A DNA stretch of 64,000 nt from an uncultured Eubacteriales bacterium (GCA_905198865.1 CAJKEB010000004.1:1-64000), one strand, 5' to 3'. Shown: positions 45,428 through 53,796, counted from the first letter of the stretch. Numbers and translations: made by a program. The notes: generated from the sequence alone by a model not told the origin.

Positions 45428-46222
45428 TTACTTACTATGTTTAAAAAGAGTGCCTACCGACTGTCCGTTTATTATTCTATACAAATTTTCAGGTTTTGAG
45501 CCGTTTGTCAAAATCATATCGATACCGTTATCATTAACGAATTTCGCAGCTTTAAGTTTCGTTTTCATGCCACCAGTTCCACGGCTTGTTCCTTCAGCAC
45601 CTGCACACGCTTTAAGCTCATCTGTAATTTCGTTCACAATAGGAATTACCTTTGCCTCTTTATTAATTCTCGGATCTGAGTCATAAAAACCGTCAATATC
45701 CGATAATATTACAAGCAAATCTGCTCTGACCAGCTCCGCAACATATGCAGAAAGAGTATCGTTATCACCAAATTCAATCTCATATGTTGAGATTACATCG
45801 TTTTCATTAACAATCGGTATTACGCCGAGTGAAATCATAGCGTCAAAAGCACGTCTTGCACAGTTATAGCGTGTTTCCTCGTCAAGTATGAATTTCGTGA
45901 GAAGTACCTGGCCCGTACTGTAACCATATTCCTTAAAGATTTTATCATATATAGATACAAGACTCGCCTGACCTATTGCGGCAAGAGCCTGCTGCATACG
46001 AACAGATTCAGGCTTTTCTTTTAGTCCGAGTTTTCCGACTCCGACTCCGATTGCACCGCTTGATACAAGAACAATCTCATGTCCCATATTCTTAATATCA
46101 GATATAACCCGAACAAGCTTTTCAATGCGTTCAAGATTGAGCTTGCCGCTGCCGTGTGTCAGTGTTGATGTACCTACCTTTACGACATAGCGCTTTGTAC
46201 GTTTATTACTCAGTATACTCAT
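45428..46222 (-). CDS. proB: Glutamate 5-kinase, short form without PUA domain
   Basis: A 264-residue amino acid kinase, first step of proline synthesis. Motifs include VVKVGTSTLTHGSGKL, VSSGAIGVGVGKL, NENDVIS and GTGGMKTKLKAA. The C-terminal PUA domain found in Escherichia coli ProB is missing, as in several clostridia. Of the nearby ATGs, 46222 has AAGGA ten bases upstream and is preferred. proA is not in the window. Confidence 0.94.
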   Translation of the reverse strand: MSILSNKRTKRYVVKVGTSTLTHGSGKLNLERIEKLVRVISDIKNMGHEIVLVSSGAIGVGVGKLGLKEKPESVRMQQALAAIGQASLVSIYDKIFKEYGYSTGQVLLTKFILDEETRYNCARRAFDAMISLGVIPIVNENDVISTYEIEFGDNDTLSAYVAELVRADLLVILSDIDGFYDSDPRINKEAKVIPIVNEITDELKACAGAEGTSRGTGGMKTKLKAAKFVNDNGIDMILTNGSKPENLYRIINGQSVGTLFKHSK

Positions 46223-46268
46223 TGTGTTCATTTCCTTTATCAATAATAGTCAAAATTTTAACTAATAC

Positions 46269-46296
46269 ATTATAGCATAAAATCCAATTTTGTCAA
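46269..46296 (-). promoter_or_regulatory. Promoter of proB
   Basis: On the minus strand TTGACA (46291-46296), 16 bases and TATAAT (46269-46274) with a TG one base ahead (extended -10). Confidence 0.75.
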
Positions 46297-46321
46297 TCCT
46301 GTACTAATTTCAAAAATAATA

Positions 46322-46350
46322 TTGGCAATTGAACAAAAATAGTGTATAAT
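46322..46350 (+). promoter_or_regulatory. Promoter of dusB
   Basis: TTGGCA (46322-46327), 17 bases, TATAAT (46345-46350), 25 bases before the start codon; back-to-back with the proB promoter. Confidence 0.75.
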
Positions 46351-46374
46351 CTAATCTATTACAGGAGAATTATT

Positions 46375-47358
46375 ATGAGTTTAAGAATTGGAAATAAGAT
46401 ATTAAAGAATAATATTATACTCGCACCAATGGCAGGTGTTACAGATAAGGCATTCAGGCTGATTACAAAGCCGTTCGGACCGTCGCTTATGTATACTGAA
46501 ATGGTATCCGGCAAAGGATTGTTGTATAAAAACAAAAAGACGCAGGTATTGCTCGAAGTTCTTGACGAAGAAAAGCCTACAGCAGCTCAGATTTTCGGTC
46601 ATGAACCTGATGTCATGGCACGAATAGCCGAGGGAGCTCTTTCATACGGCGCTGAATTCATTGATATTAACATGGGTTGTCCCGCGCCGAAAATTGTAAA
46701 CAACGGCGACGGCAGCGCGCTTATGAAAAACCCTGAACTTGCATCAAAAATAATCAAAGCTGTAAAAAATGCGGTAGATGTTCCCGTAACCGTAAAGTTC
46801 AGAGCAGGCTGGGACAGCAATACAATCAATGCTATTGAGTTTGCAAAAATGGCAGAAAGCAGCGGCGCTGATGCTGTAACTGTTCACGGACGTACAAGAG
46901 AACAGTTTTATTCCGGAAAAGCTGACCTTGAAATCATAAAACAGGTTAAACAGTCTGTAAATATTCCCGTTATCGGCAACGGTGATATAAACAGTGGAGC
47001 TTCTGCAAAGAAAATGCTTGAGTATACATCTTGTGACGGTATCATGATTGGCAGAGCGGCACAGGGTAATCCGTGGATTTTTAAAGAAATTACTGAGTAT
47101 ATAGAAAACGGACGTGTTCTTCCTTTGCCTTCACTGCATGAACGCTGCTCAGTAGCTGAAAAACATCTGAAAATGCTTGTAGAATTCAAAGGTGAGCACC
47201 GAGGTATACTTGAAGGCCGCAAGCATATGGCTTGGTATTTCAAAGGAATAAGCGGCGGCGCTAAGCTGCGCAATAAAATAAATCAGTGCTGTACCTTAGA
47301 TGAAATGTTAAACACAATCTCGTACGAGCATCTGTCAGTATATGATAATACAGATTAG
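46375..47358 (+). CDS. dusB: tRNA-dihydrouridine synthase DusB
   Basis: A 327-residue FMN-dependent enzyme that reduces uridines in the tRNA D-loop. The barrel begins APMAGVTDKAFR; the catalytic Cys lies in DINMGCPAPKIVNNGDGSALM (cited as NMGCPAPK), and FMN/phosphate binding in VHGRTREQFYSG and GNGDINS. The C-terminal helical RNA-binding domain is present. The ATG at 46375 has AGGAG upstream, preferred over an ATG at 46342 that lies within the promoter. Confidence 0.95.
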   Translation: MSLRIGNKILKNNIILAPMAGVTDKAFRLITKPFGPSLMYTEMVSGKGLLYKNKKTQVLLEVLDEEKPTAAQIFGHEPDVMARIAEGALSYGAEFIDINMGCPAPKIVNNGDGSALMKNPELASKIIKAVKNAVDVPVTVKFRAGWDSNTINAIEFAKMAESSGADAVTVHGRTREQFYSGKADLEIIKQVKQSVNIPVIGNGDINSGASAKKMLEYTSCDGIMIGRAAQGNPWIFKEITEYIENGRVLPLPSLHERCSVAEKHLKMLVEFKGEHRGILEGRKHMAWYFKGISGGAKLRNKINQCCTLDEMLNTISYEHLSVYDNTD

Positions 47359-47360
47359 TA

Positions 47361-47627
47361 TTACAAAATGCTGATAATAAACCCAAGGACAATAATCCCC
47401 GGCACGCCAAGTACGCCTACAGTCAGCGCATTAAACGGGTTAATTGGAAAATGAAATCCAGTTTTTATTAAAATGAGGTTCAGTACAAACAAAGCCAGTC
47501 CGCCTATAACACAGCTGATAATCAAGCGTATTATCCAAGCTAAAGGTTTATGAAATATCTTGAAAAGCGCTATCGGTATAAGCAGACATATTATATACAG
47601 TAAAATAGTTTTAATATCAAAAGACAT
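47361..47627 (-). CDS. bofA: BofA family pro-sigma-K processing inhibitor
   Basis: An 88-residue membrane protein with three hydrophobic segments and the conserved C-terminal NPFNALTVGVLGVPGIIVLG. In Bacillus, BofA inhibits the SpoIVFB protease that activates sigma-K. Its presence suggests regulation of late mother-cell development, although bofA-like genes persist in clostridia with altered sigma-K control. The ATG at 47627 has GGAG nine bases upstream. It converges with dusB, two bases apart. Confidence 0.85.
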   Translation of the reverse strand: MSFDIKTILLYIICLLIPIALFKIFHKPLAWIIRLIISCVIGGLALFVLNLILIKTGFHFPINPFNALTVGVLGVPGIIVLGFIISIL

Positions 47628-47700
47628 ATTTATCAACTCCGTAGTGTTTTGCTGTTATAATAATATATGTCCTTCGATTGCGGCATATGACTTAATTTCA

Positions 47701-47730
47701 AAAATGCCCCGGACAATTCCGGGGCATTTT
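47701..47730. terminator. Strong bidirectional terminator after the HisD/HisB-like operon
   Basis: A perfect 12-bp stem, AAAATGCCCCGG with CCGGGGCATTTT, and a 6-base loop. It gives a T-run on both strands but mainly ends the operon on the minus strand. Confidence 0.9.
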
Positions 47731-47734
47731 ACTG

Positions 47735-48265
47735 TTATCTTTGCTTGTATAAGTTATTCCCGTCAGAATCAATAATTACAACTGCCGGAAAGTCTTTTAC
47801 GGTCAAACGTCTCACCGCTTCTGTTCCGAGGTCGTCATACGCTATAACCTCGGCAGATGTAATGCTCTTTGCAATCAAAGCGCCGGCGCCGCCGATAGCT
47901 CCGAAGTATATAGCTCCGCACTCTGTCATAGCATTAACAACATCGTCTGTGCGCTCGCCCTTGCCAATCATTCCAGTAAGTCCCAGACGTATAAGGGTTG
48001 GTGCGTATGCGTCCATTCTCCCGCTTGTTGTAGGACCGCATGAACCAATGACTTGTCCGGGCTTTGCCGGAGTCGGGCCTGCATAATATATAATCTTATC
48101 TTTAATCTCAAACGGAAGAGCTTCGCCTTTTTGGAGCTGCTCAATCATTCGTTTGTGCGCAGCGTCTCTGGCTGTGTAAATCTCTCCTGATATAAGTACA
48201 CTGTCGCCGCATTTTAAGCTTTTAACTTTATCTAAAGTGAGCGGTGTTTCAATCTTTATTGGCAT
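47735..48265 (-). CDS. Fe-S hydro-lyase beta-subunit-like protein (FumA C-terminal / TtdB type)
   Basis: A 176-residue homologue of the beta subunit of L(+)-tartrate dehydratase or class I fumarase. Typical segments are SGEIYTARDAAHKRM, YYAGPTPAKPGQVIGSCGPTTSGRMD (here noted as GPTPAKPG and CGPTTSGRM) and AIGGAGALIAK. The beta subunit supplies part of the active site but needs an alpha subunit holding the [4Fe-4S] cluster; no alpha gene is in the window. It lies 23 bases after the HAD gene, last in the operon. Confidence 0.85.
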   Translation of the reverse strand: MPIKIETPLTLDKVKSLKCGDSVLISGEIYTARDAAHKRMIEQLQKGEALPFEIKDKIIYYAGPTPAKPGQVIGSCGPTTSGRMDAYAPTLIRLGLTGMIGKGERTDDVVNAMTECGAIYFGAIGGAGALIAKSITSAEVIAYDDLGTEAVRRLTVKDFPAVVIIDSDGNNLYKQR

Positions 48266-48288
48266 TTCACTTTCTCCTGTAAACTTTT

Positions 48289-49299
48289 TTAGTTATTCAT
48301 CATTCCGGTAATATCATCAAAAATATAATCCGCATTCATGCTAAGAAAATACTTTTCAGCGGATATTCTGTCAACTCCGGTCAGAACGCCGATAAACGGC
48401 ATTTTTGCAGCTTTCGCCGCCATTATATCACTCGGTGCGTCACCAACGACTGCAATTTGCTTTACTAAGTTCTTATCATACTTATTTTGAACGATATCGC
48501 TGTTGCTCAAAGTTCCGCCAAAAGCTGACTTCAAAAATACAAACGGATCAGGCTTTGCGAGAGGCTTATCAGGCTGAACCTCTTTTTCAGCCTCCAAAAC
48601 CTCGTCATATGTAACAATCATGTCCGGTTCAAAATACTCGCTAAGACCCCATGCGTTTATCGGGAACATAATTTCATCTTTTGGTCTGCCGGTGCCTATG
48701 CCAAGCTTTAGTCCGCAGTCTTTAAGATATTCAAGAGTTTGCTTAATCTTATCTATGCTTAGTATTGGTTCTTCAAGCTCGTTGAGACCTTTGATTTCGC
48801 CATCGCCGTGGAACCATTTCTGGAAGCAGTCATGAAGTCTGTCCCATACCTCGCTGTTTCCCCTTTTAAAGTATTCAGCGTCATGACCTGTCGCAACAGC
48901 TGCAAGTCCGCCGACCAGATCATATACCTCAGGTGACTTTGCCTCAATGTTTTCAATAAACATTCTGACAGATTCAAAGTGCCACTCATCAAGAGAGTTA
49001 AGCTCCGGGTCAATATATCGTGAGACACAGAAAACAATATACGCCAAATCCCAGTTTGTATTGACACCAAGATTTTTGACTGCCTTTATTGTCTTATCGC
49101 CGGAAAAAATAATTCTGTGAAGCTCTTTATAATTATCTCTGCACCATTCTCTATCAATTTCCGAGCGACCAAACTGCTTGTAGCTAAGCAGCAGCTCATA
49201 TACAGTCAGCGCCGCTGTATCCCAATAAATATATTCTCCGGTTATAACGCCGTCCATATCAAATATTATTTTATCAAACTTACTCGGCTGAAATTTCAT
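48289..49299 (-). CDS. HAD-superfamily phosphatase with large cap, in the HisD/HisB-like operon
   Basis: A 336-residue hydrolase. Motif I IIFDMDGVITGEY near residue 12 gives the nucleophile Asp, motif II is in GIGTGRP, motif III Lys in AKPDPFVF, and motif IV in VVGDAPSDIMAAKAAKM. Residues about 25-190 form an unusually large helical cap that should define the substrate. The ATG at 49299 overlaps the end of the HisB-like gene by 20 bases and has AAAGG upstream, so they are translationally coupled. A phosphatase acting on the product chain of this operon, for instance a histidinol-phosphate-like compound, is inferred from context only. Confidence 0.75.
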   Translation of the reverse strand: MKFQPSKFDKIIFDMDGVITGEYIYWDTAALTVYELLLSYKQFGRSEIDREWCRDNYKELHRIIFSGDKTIKAVKNLGVNTNWDLAYIVFCVSRYIDPELNSLDEWHFESVRMFIENIEAKSPEVYDLVGGLAAVATGHDAEYFKRGNSEVWDRLHDCFQKWFHGDGEIKGLNELEEPILSIDKIKQTLEYLKDCGLKLGIGTGRPKDEIMFPINAWGLSEYFEPDMIVTYDEVLEAEKEVQPDKPLAKPDPFVFLKSAFGGTLSNSDIVQNKYDKNLVKQIAVVGDAPSDIMAAKAAKMPFIGVLTGVDRISAEKYFLSMNADYIFDDITGMMNN

Positions 49300-49900
49300 A
49301 TACAACCTTTCCCGCAACACCTGAGGTAAGACCTTCGCGAGTTTTATCAACGCTTAAGGCTTGTCCGAGTGCGATTCCTACAGCTCTGTAAACAGCTTCC
49401 CATATGTGGTGTCCGTTTTCGCCGCGCCGTAAATTGACCTGCAAAGTACATCTTGCTCCCTGTGCAAATCCGTCCAGAAATGTGAGCAGTTCTTCTGACG
49501 GCATGCCTTCAACAGTTTCTGCGTACTTAACAGAGGTATCAAACACAAACAAAGATCTGTCCTCAAAAGAGATTACTGCATCAGCTGCTGCTTCGTCAAT
49601 AATCCCTGTTGCAAAGCCGTAGCCTGAAGGTGTGTTTAATCTTACATACTCACCGACAGCCTTTCCGAGCGTCATAGCAACATCTTCACACACCAGGTGA
49701 CAAAGCTCGAACTCATCAAAGCTCAGTTCAATATCAATGTTGAGCGAAGCGCGCCATGCAATGTGTTCAATCATGTGATTGAGAAAAGGTAACGGTGTGC
49801 GTATTTTCTTTCTGTAGTCAGGCGCAAGCTCGCCTTTGTTTATACTGACCTTTATTTCAGTTTCGCTTGTTTTTCGTCTTACGGTTATTTTATTATTCAT
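49280..49900 (-). CDS. hisB: Imidazoleglycerol-phosphate dehydratase family protein (HisB-like), divergent metal site
   Basis: A 206-residue protein with the duplicated HisB fold. Compared with Escherichia coli HisB, His42 (FLNHMIEHIA) and the second HHxxE motif (His164, His165, Glu168) are kept. But the first HHxxED reads HLVCED (His68, Leu69, Glu72), the His of the HGG segment is Arg50, and the usual C-terminal S-S-K-G phosphate-binding tail is replaced by TSGVAGKVVY. Several Mn(II) ligands are thus missing. It may be a divergent true dehydratase or act on another substrate. It lies 30 bases after the HisD-like gene. Confidence 0.75.
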   Translation of the reverse strand: MNNKITVRRKTSETEIKVSINKGELAPDYRKKIRTPLPFLNHMIEHIAWRASLNIDIELSFDEFELCHLVCEDVAMTLGKAVGEYVRLNTPSGYGFATGIIDEAAADAVISFEDRSLFVFDTSVKYAETVEGMPSEELLTFLDGFAQGARCTLQVNLRRGENGHHIWEAVYRAVGIALGQALSVDKTREGLTSGVAGKVVYEISAE

Positions 49901-49930
49901 TAAATGTCACCCTAATAAAAAGATTTTATA

Positions 49931-51223
49931 TTATTTTCTTTCTTTAACAGCAAGACCGTGCGTGTCAAAGCCTTCAACCTTTGCAAAACGATAAGCATAT
50001 TCTCTCACCATTTCAAAACCGGCTTTGCTTGCATAGCCCACAGATGAACGCTTAAGAAAATCCATTACCGATACACTTGAATATGTTTTTGCAAACTGTC
50101 CGGTCGGAAGTATTGCATTAGGACCGAGAACAAAGTTACAAAGTGTAACCGGAGTGTATTCGCCCAAAAGAATTTCACCGGCGTTCTTTATCTTAGGCAA
50201 AACCGTGAACGGCTCATCTGTCATGACCTCCATGTGCTCCGGAGCATAGTCGTTCACAAAGTCAATGCTTTCCTGGAGGCTGTTTGTGATAATCGCGCCG
50301 CCGTAGGTGTTAAAGTTTGTTGTAACAAATTCACGGCGCTTATCTGAAATTTTTTCGAGCTGTCTTTCGACGATTTTTGCGGCTTTATTTACAAGGTCTT
50401 CGCTGTTTGTAACCAAAAGCGCCGCTGAGTCTGGACCGTGTTCAGCCTCAATCATCCAGTCAAGAGCAACCTTTTCGGGATCTGCATTTTCATCAGCGAG
50501 GATAATACATTCGCTCGGACCGGCAGGCAGACCTGAATCAATATAGTTTGCCAATACACGCTTTGCAGCAGTTGCATATGTATTTCCGGGGCCTATTATT
50601 TTGTGGCACTTCGGAATAGTTTCTGTTCCGTAAGCAACAGAGGCAACCGCCTGAATACCGCCGACTTTATAGATTTCCGAAACACCGATTATCTTAGCGG
50701 CGGCAAGAATTGCATCATCAACATTACCCTGCTCATTCGGAGGAGTTACAACAACTATCTTTTTAACTCCGGCAACAACAGCAGGTGTTGCAAGCATACA
50801 CAATACCGACGGAAAGCTGCCTTTGCCGCGCGGAACATAAAGACAAACATCAACGATAGGCGTGGTCTTTTCACCAACAAGCAATCCCTTGTCAACTTCG
50901 GTAAACCACATCTCTTCAGGCATCTGTTTTGAGTGGAAGTTTCGTATATTCTTAACCGCATATTCAATAGCTTCGCGCGTTTCTGAATCAAGGTTGTTAT
51001 ATCCTGCTTCGATTTCTTCAGGTTTAACCTTCATTTGGTCTGCTGTCAGAGTTACATGGTCAAACTTTGCAGTGTATTCAAGTACTGCTTCATCGCCGCG
51101 TTTTCTGATATCATCAGATACCTCGCGGGCAATCTTCATCTGCTCGGAAATGTCGGTCTCAGCGCGCTTCATGATAAACTCTCTCTTTTCAGGCGTCAAC
51201 TCGGATAACTTATAAATATTCAT
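49931..51223 (-). CDS. hisD: Histidinol dehydrogenase family protein (HisD-like), altered zinc site
   Basis: A 430-residue NAD-dependent dehydrogenase of the HisD fold, with clear family segments (YVPRGKGSFPSV, GPGNTYATAAKR, LPAGPSECIILADE, DYAPEHMEV). Aligned to Escherichia coli HisD, the catalytic pair Glu326/His327 is kept (Glu329/His330) as are zinc ligands His262 and His419 (His262, His422). However, ligand Gln259 is Glu259, ligand Asp360 is Asn363, and His367 is Ala370 (GPNAILPT instead of GPNHVLPT). AAGGAG precedes the ATG. First gene of a four-gene operon, not adjacent to the hisZG operon 32 kb away. Confidence 0.8.
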   Translation of the reverse strand: MNIYKLSELTPEKREFIMKRAETDISEQMKIAREVSDDIRKRGDEAVLEYTAKFDHVTLTADQMKVKPEEIEAGYNNLDSETREAIEYAVKNIRNFHSKQMPEEMWFTEVDKGLLVGEKTTPIVDVCLYVPRGKGSFPSVLCMLATPAVVAGVKKIVVVTPPNEQGNVDDAILAAAKIIGVSEIYKVGGIQAVASVAYGTETIPKCHKIIGPGNTYATAAKRVLANYIDSGLPAGPSECIILADENADPEKVALDWMIEAEHGPDSAALLVTNSEDLVNKAAKIVERQLEKISDKRREFVTTNFNTYGGAIITNSLQESIDFVNDYAPEHMEVMTDEPFTVLPKIKNAGEILLGEYTPVTLCNFVLGPNAILPTGQFAKTYSSVSVMDFLKRSSVGYASKAGFEMVREYAYRFAKVEGFDTHGLAVKERK

Positions 51224-51278
51224 AACTTGCTCCTTTATATGTAAGTTTTATTATAAACTAAATTATACATTTCAAATT

Positions 51279-51307
51279 ATTATATAATAAAATCAGATAA
51301 AGTTCAA
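51279..51307 (-). promoter_or_regulatory. Promoter of the HisD/HisB-like operon
   Basis: On the minus strand TTGAAC (51302-51307), 17 bases, TATAAT (51279-51284). The leader of about 50 bases shows no T-box or other riboswitch. Confidence 0.7.
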
Positions 51308-51347
51308 GCCTTTTACAGAAATTTTTTACAGTTGGAACACCTAAATT

Positions 51348-51375
51348 AAAGGACTGCCGTTTAAGACAGTCCTTT
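51348..51375 (-). terminator. Terminator of the ClpE-like gene
   Basis: AAAGGACTG (51348-51356) pairs with CAGTCCTTT (51367-51375); the minus-strand tail is AATTTAG, a weak T tract. Confidence 0.7.
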
Positions 51376-51378
51376 GTA

Positions 51379-53796
51379 CTAAATTATTTCAACAAAAATA
51401 TTATTTTCTTTTACGCCGACTTTTACTTTATCACCATGCCTGATTTCATTCTTAATTATCATCTGTGCAAGTTTATCTTCGATTTGCTTTTCGATGTAAC
51501 GGCGCATTGGTCTTGCTCCGTAGGCTTTGTTATACGAGTTTTCAAGAACATATTCCTTTGCTTCCCGGGTGACTTCCATAGTGATTTCCTTTTCTCTAAG
51601 TCCGTCGTTTAAATCATTAAGCATAAGATCAACAATTTGAATAAGCTCGTCTTTCTTAAGTTCTTTGAAAATCACGGTTTCATCAACTCTGTTCAAGAAT
51701 TCCGGTCTGAATAATTCTTTTAAAGCTCTGTCAATTTTAATCGCCGAGGCTTCATCTTCTTCGTTAAAGCCTACAACATTGGATTTTTTATCGCTTCCGG
51801 CATTTGACGTCATGATAATAATAGTGTTTTCAAACGAGACAACTCTGCCATGACTGTCAGTAATACGTCCGTCATCGAGGATTTGAAGAAGCATATTGAA
51901 TACATCCTGATGTGCTTTTTCGATTTCGTCAAGCAATATAACACTATACGGCTTTCTGCGTATCTTTTCAGTAAGCTGTCCGGCTTCATCATAACCGACA
52001 TATCCCGGAGGTGAACCAATAAGCTTTGAAACCGAATGCTTTTCCATATACTCAGACATATCAAGCCTGATTAATGCATCCTCGCCGTCAAAGACTTCAC
52101 GTGCAATTTGCTTTGCAAGTTCGGTCTTACCAACGCCTGTCGGGCCGACAAAAATAAGTGATACAGGTCTGCGCTTTAAGCTTATGCCGGCACGCTTTCT
52201 GCGGATTGCTGCCGAAGCAGCGTCAACTGCCTCATTCTGACCTATTACACCCTTGTGCAGGCGTTCTTCCAAATCGACTAATCTTTCGCTTTCGTATTCC
52301 GATATATGTTTAACCGGGATTTTTGTCCAGTTTTCTATAACAGCCGCAACATCATCGGCCTCTAAATACTTAATGCTTGATTTTTTTAACTCATCAAGCT
52401 GAGATGTCAGCTTGATTTCCTGAACTTTAAGGTCGGCTGCTTTCTGATAATCATCAGATGAAGCAGCTTCTTCTTTTTCAGCGCGGATTTTTTCAAGCTC
52501 CTGCTCGATATTGGCAAGCTCTATTAATTCTTTATTTTCCAGATTAACTTTTGACGCAGCTTCATCAATAACGTCTATCGCCTTATCGGGTAAAAACCTG
52601 TCCTGAATATAGCGCTCAGCAAGAACTGAGGCGGTTCTTATGATATCATCTGTTATCTTAACCTTGTGATAATCCTCATAATACGACTTGATGCCTTTAA
52701 GTATTTCGATGGTCTCTTCAACAGTAGGTTCATCAACCATTACCGTTTGAAATCTGCGTTCAAGAGCCGAATCCTTCTCAATATACTTTCTGTATTCATC
52801 AATCGTTGTAGCGCCGATAACCTGAATTTCACCTTTGGAAAGCGCAGGTTTTAATATATTTCCGGCATTCATGCCGCCTTCTGCATCGCCTGCTGAAGCG
52901 ATGGTATGAATTTCGTCAATGACGAGGATAATATTCCCGGCTTTTTTGACCTCTTCAATTATGTTTCTGAGCCTTGACTCAAATTGCCCGCGGAACTGCG
53001 TTCCGGCAATAACCGAAGTCATATCAAGAAGGTATATTTCGTATTTCATAAGCTTGCTTGGGACTTCGCCGTTTATTATTTTTAAAGCAAGGCCTTCGGC
53101 TATAGCAGTCTTGCCGACACCCGGCTCACCTATCAGGCAGGGATTGTTTTTTGTGCGTCTGTTAAGTATCTGTATTGTACGCTCTATCTCTTTATCTCTA
53201 CCAATAACTGCATCAATTTCCCCGTTGCGAGCTTTTGTAGTTAAGTTAATTCCGTACGTGTCAAGCATTTTCTTCTTTTGGCGTTTCTTATTCTCTTTTG
53301 TACGTCTTGGGCCGGCTTTTGCCGCTTCATCATTATCGTTATTCATAAACCGGTTCATAAATTCAAACGGATTTCTCTGTCTGCTTCTGCTCATATTTTC
53401 CTCTTTAATAACATCGGAATCCGAATCGCCTGACGGCATAACAGATGAAGTACCGGTGTCGTCTGCCGGCTCATCTTCTTCGTATTCCTCAGCTTCTGAA
53501 ATGTCGCCGTCAAACAGCATATCGTTTACATCGCCCAACTCAGAACGGAGCATGTTTATGCTCTCACCTAAATCAAAGTCATCGCCCATTTCGTCGAGCA
53601 TACCTTTCATCTCTCTGTTAAGTCTGTCCATTTCCTCGGGCTCTATTCCCATTTTTTCAAGAATTGAATCGACAGGAGCAAGGTTTAACTCTCTTGCACA
53701 TGATAAACAATATCCTTCGTTCTTTTGACTACCGTCGGGTTCAAGTTTTGAAATATATACAACAGCTAAATTTTTATTACATCTACAGCATAGCAT
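51379..53796 (-). CDS. ATP-dependent Clp protease ATP-binding subunit, ClpE-like
   Basis: An 805-residue AAA+ unfoldase. The N-terminus is a four-cysteine zinc ribbon (Cys3, Cys6, Cys30, Cys33) as in ClpE/McsA, followed by a long acidic, disordered segment (about 85-175) in place of the usual double Clp_N domain. Then come D1 (GEPGVGKT), a middle domain with a UVR-like motif, and D2 (GPTGVGKT, LIGSPPGYVGYDEAGQL). A VGF loop (SNVVGFNEED) would dock ClpP. GGAGG lies upstream of the ATG. ctsR, mcsA and mcsB are not adjacent, so regulation may differ from the Bacillus clpC operon. Confidence 0.88.
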   Translation of the reverse strand: MLCCRCNKNLAVVYISKLEPDGSQKNEGYCLSCARELNLAPVDSILEKMGIEPEEMDRLNREMKGMLDEMGDDFDLGESINMLRSELGDVNDMLFDGDISEAEEYEEDEPADDTGTSSVMPSGDSDSDVIKEENMSRSRQRNPFEFMNRFMNNDNDEAAKAGPRRTKENKKRQKKKMLDTYGINLTTKARNGEIDAVIGRDKEIERTIQILNRRTKNNPCLIGEPGVGKTAIAEGLALKIINGEVPSKLMKYEIYLLDMTSVIAGTQFRGQFESRLRNIIEEVKKAGNIILVIDEIHTIASAGDAEGGMNAGNILKPALSKGEIQVIGATTIDEYRKYIEKDSALERRFQTVMVDEPTVEETIEILKGIKSYYEDYHKVKITDDIIRTASVLAERYIQDRFLPDKAIDVIDEAASKVNLENKELIELANIEQELEKIRAEKEEAASSDDYQKAADLKVQEIKLTSQLDELKKSSIKYLEADDVAAVIENWTKIPVKHISEYESERLVDLEERLHKGVIGQNEAVDAASAAIRRKRAGISLKRRPVSLIFVGPTGVGKTELAKQIAREVFDGEDALIRLDMSEYMEKHSVSKLIGSPPGYVGYDEAGQLTEKIRRKPYSVILLDEIEKAHQDVFNMLLQILDDGRITDSHGRVVSFENTIIIMTSNAGSDKKSNVVGFNEEDEASAIKIDRALKELFRPEFLNRVDETVIFKELKKDELIQIVDLMLNDLNDGLREKEITMEVTREAKEYVLENSYNKAYGARPMRRYIEKQIEDKLAQMIIKNEIRHGDKVKVGVKENNIFVEII

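Noticed and set aside
52919..53728. Long open frame on the plus strand opposite the ClpE-like gene
   Set aside because: It is the complement of a strongly conserved AAA+ coding region, has Ser/Ile/Phe-rich composition and no ribosome binding site, so it is a shadow frame.
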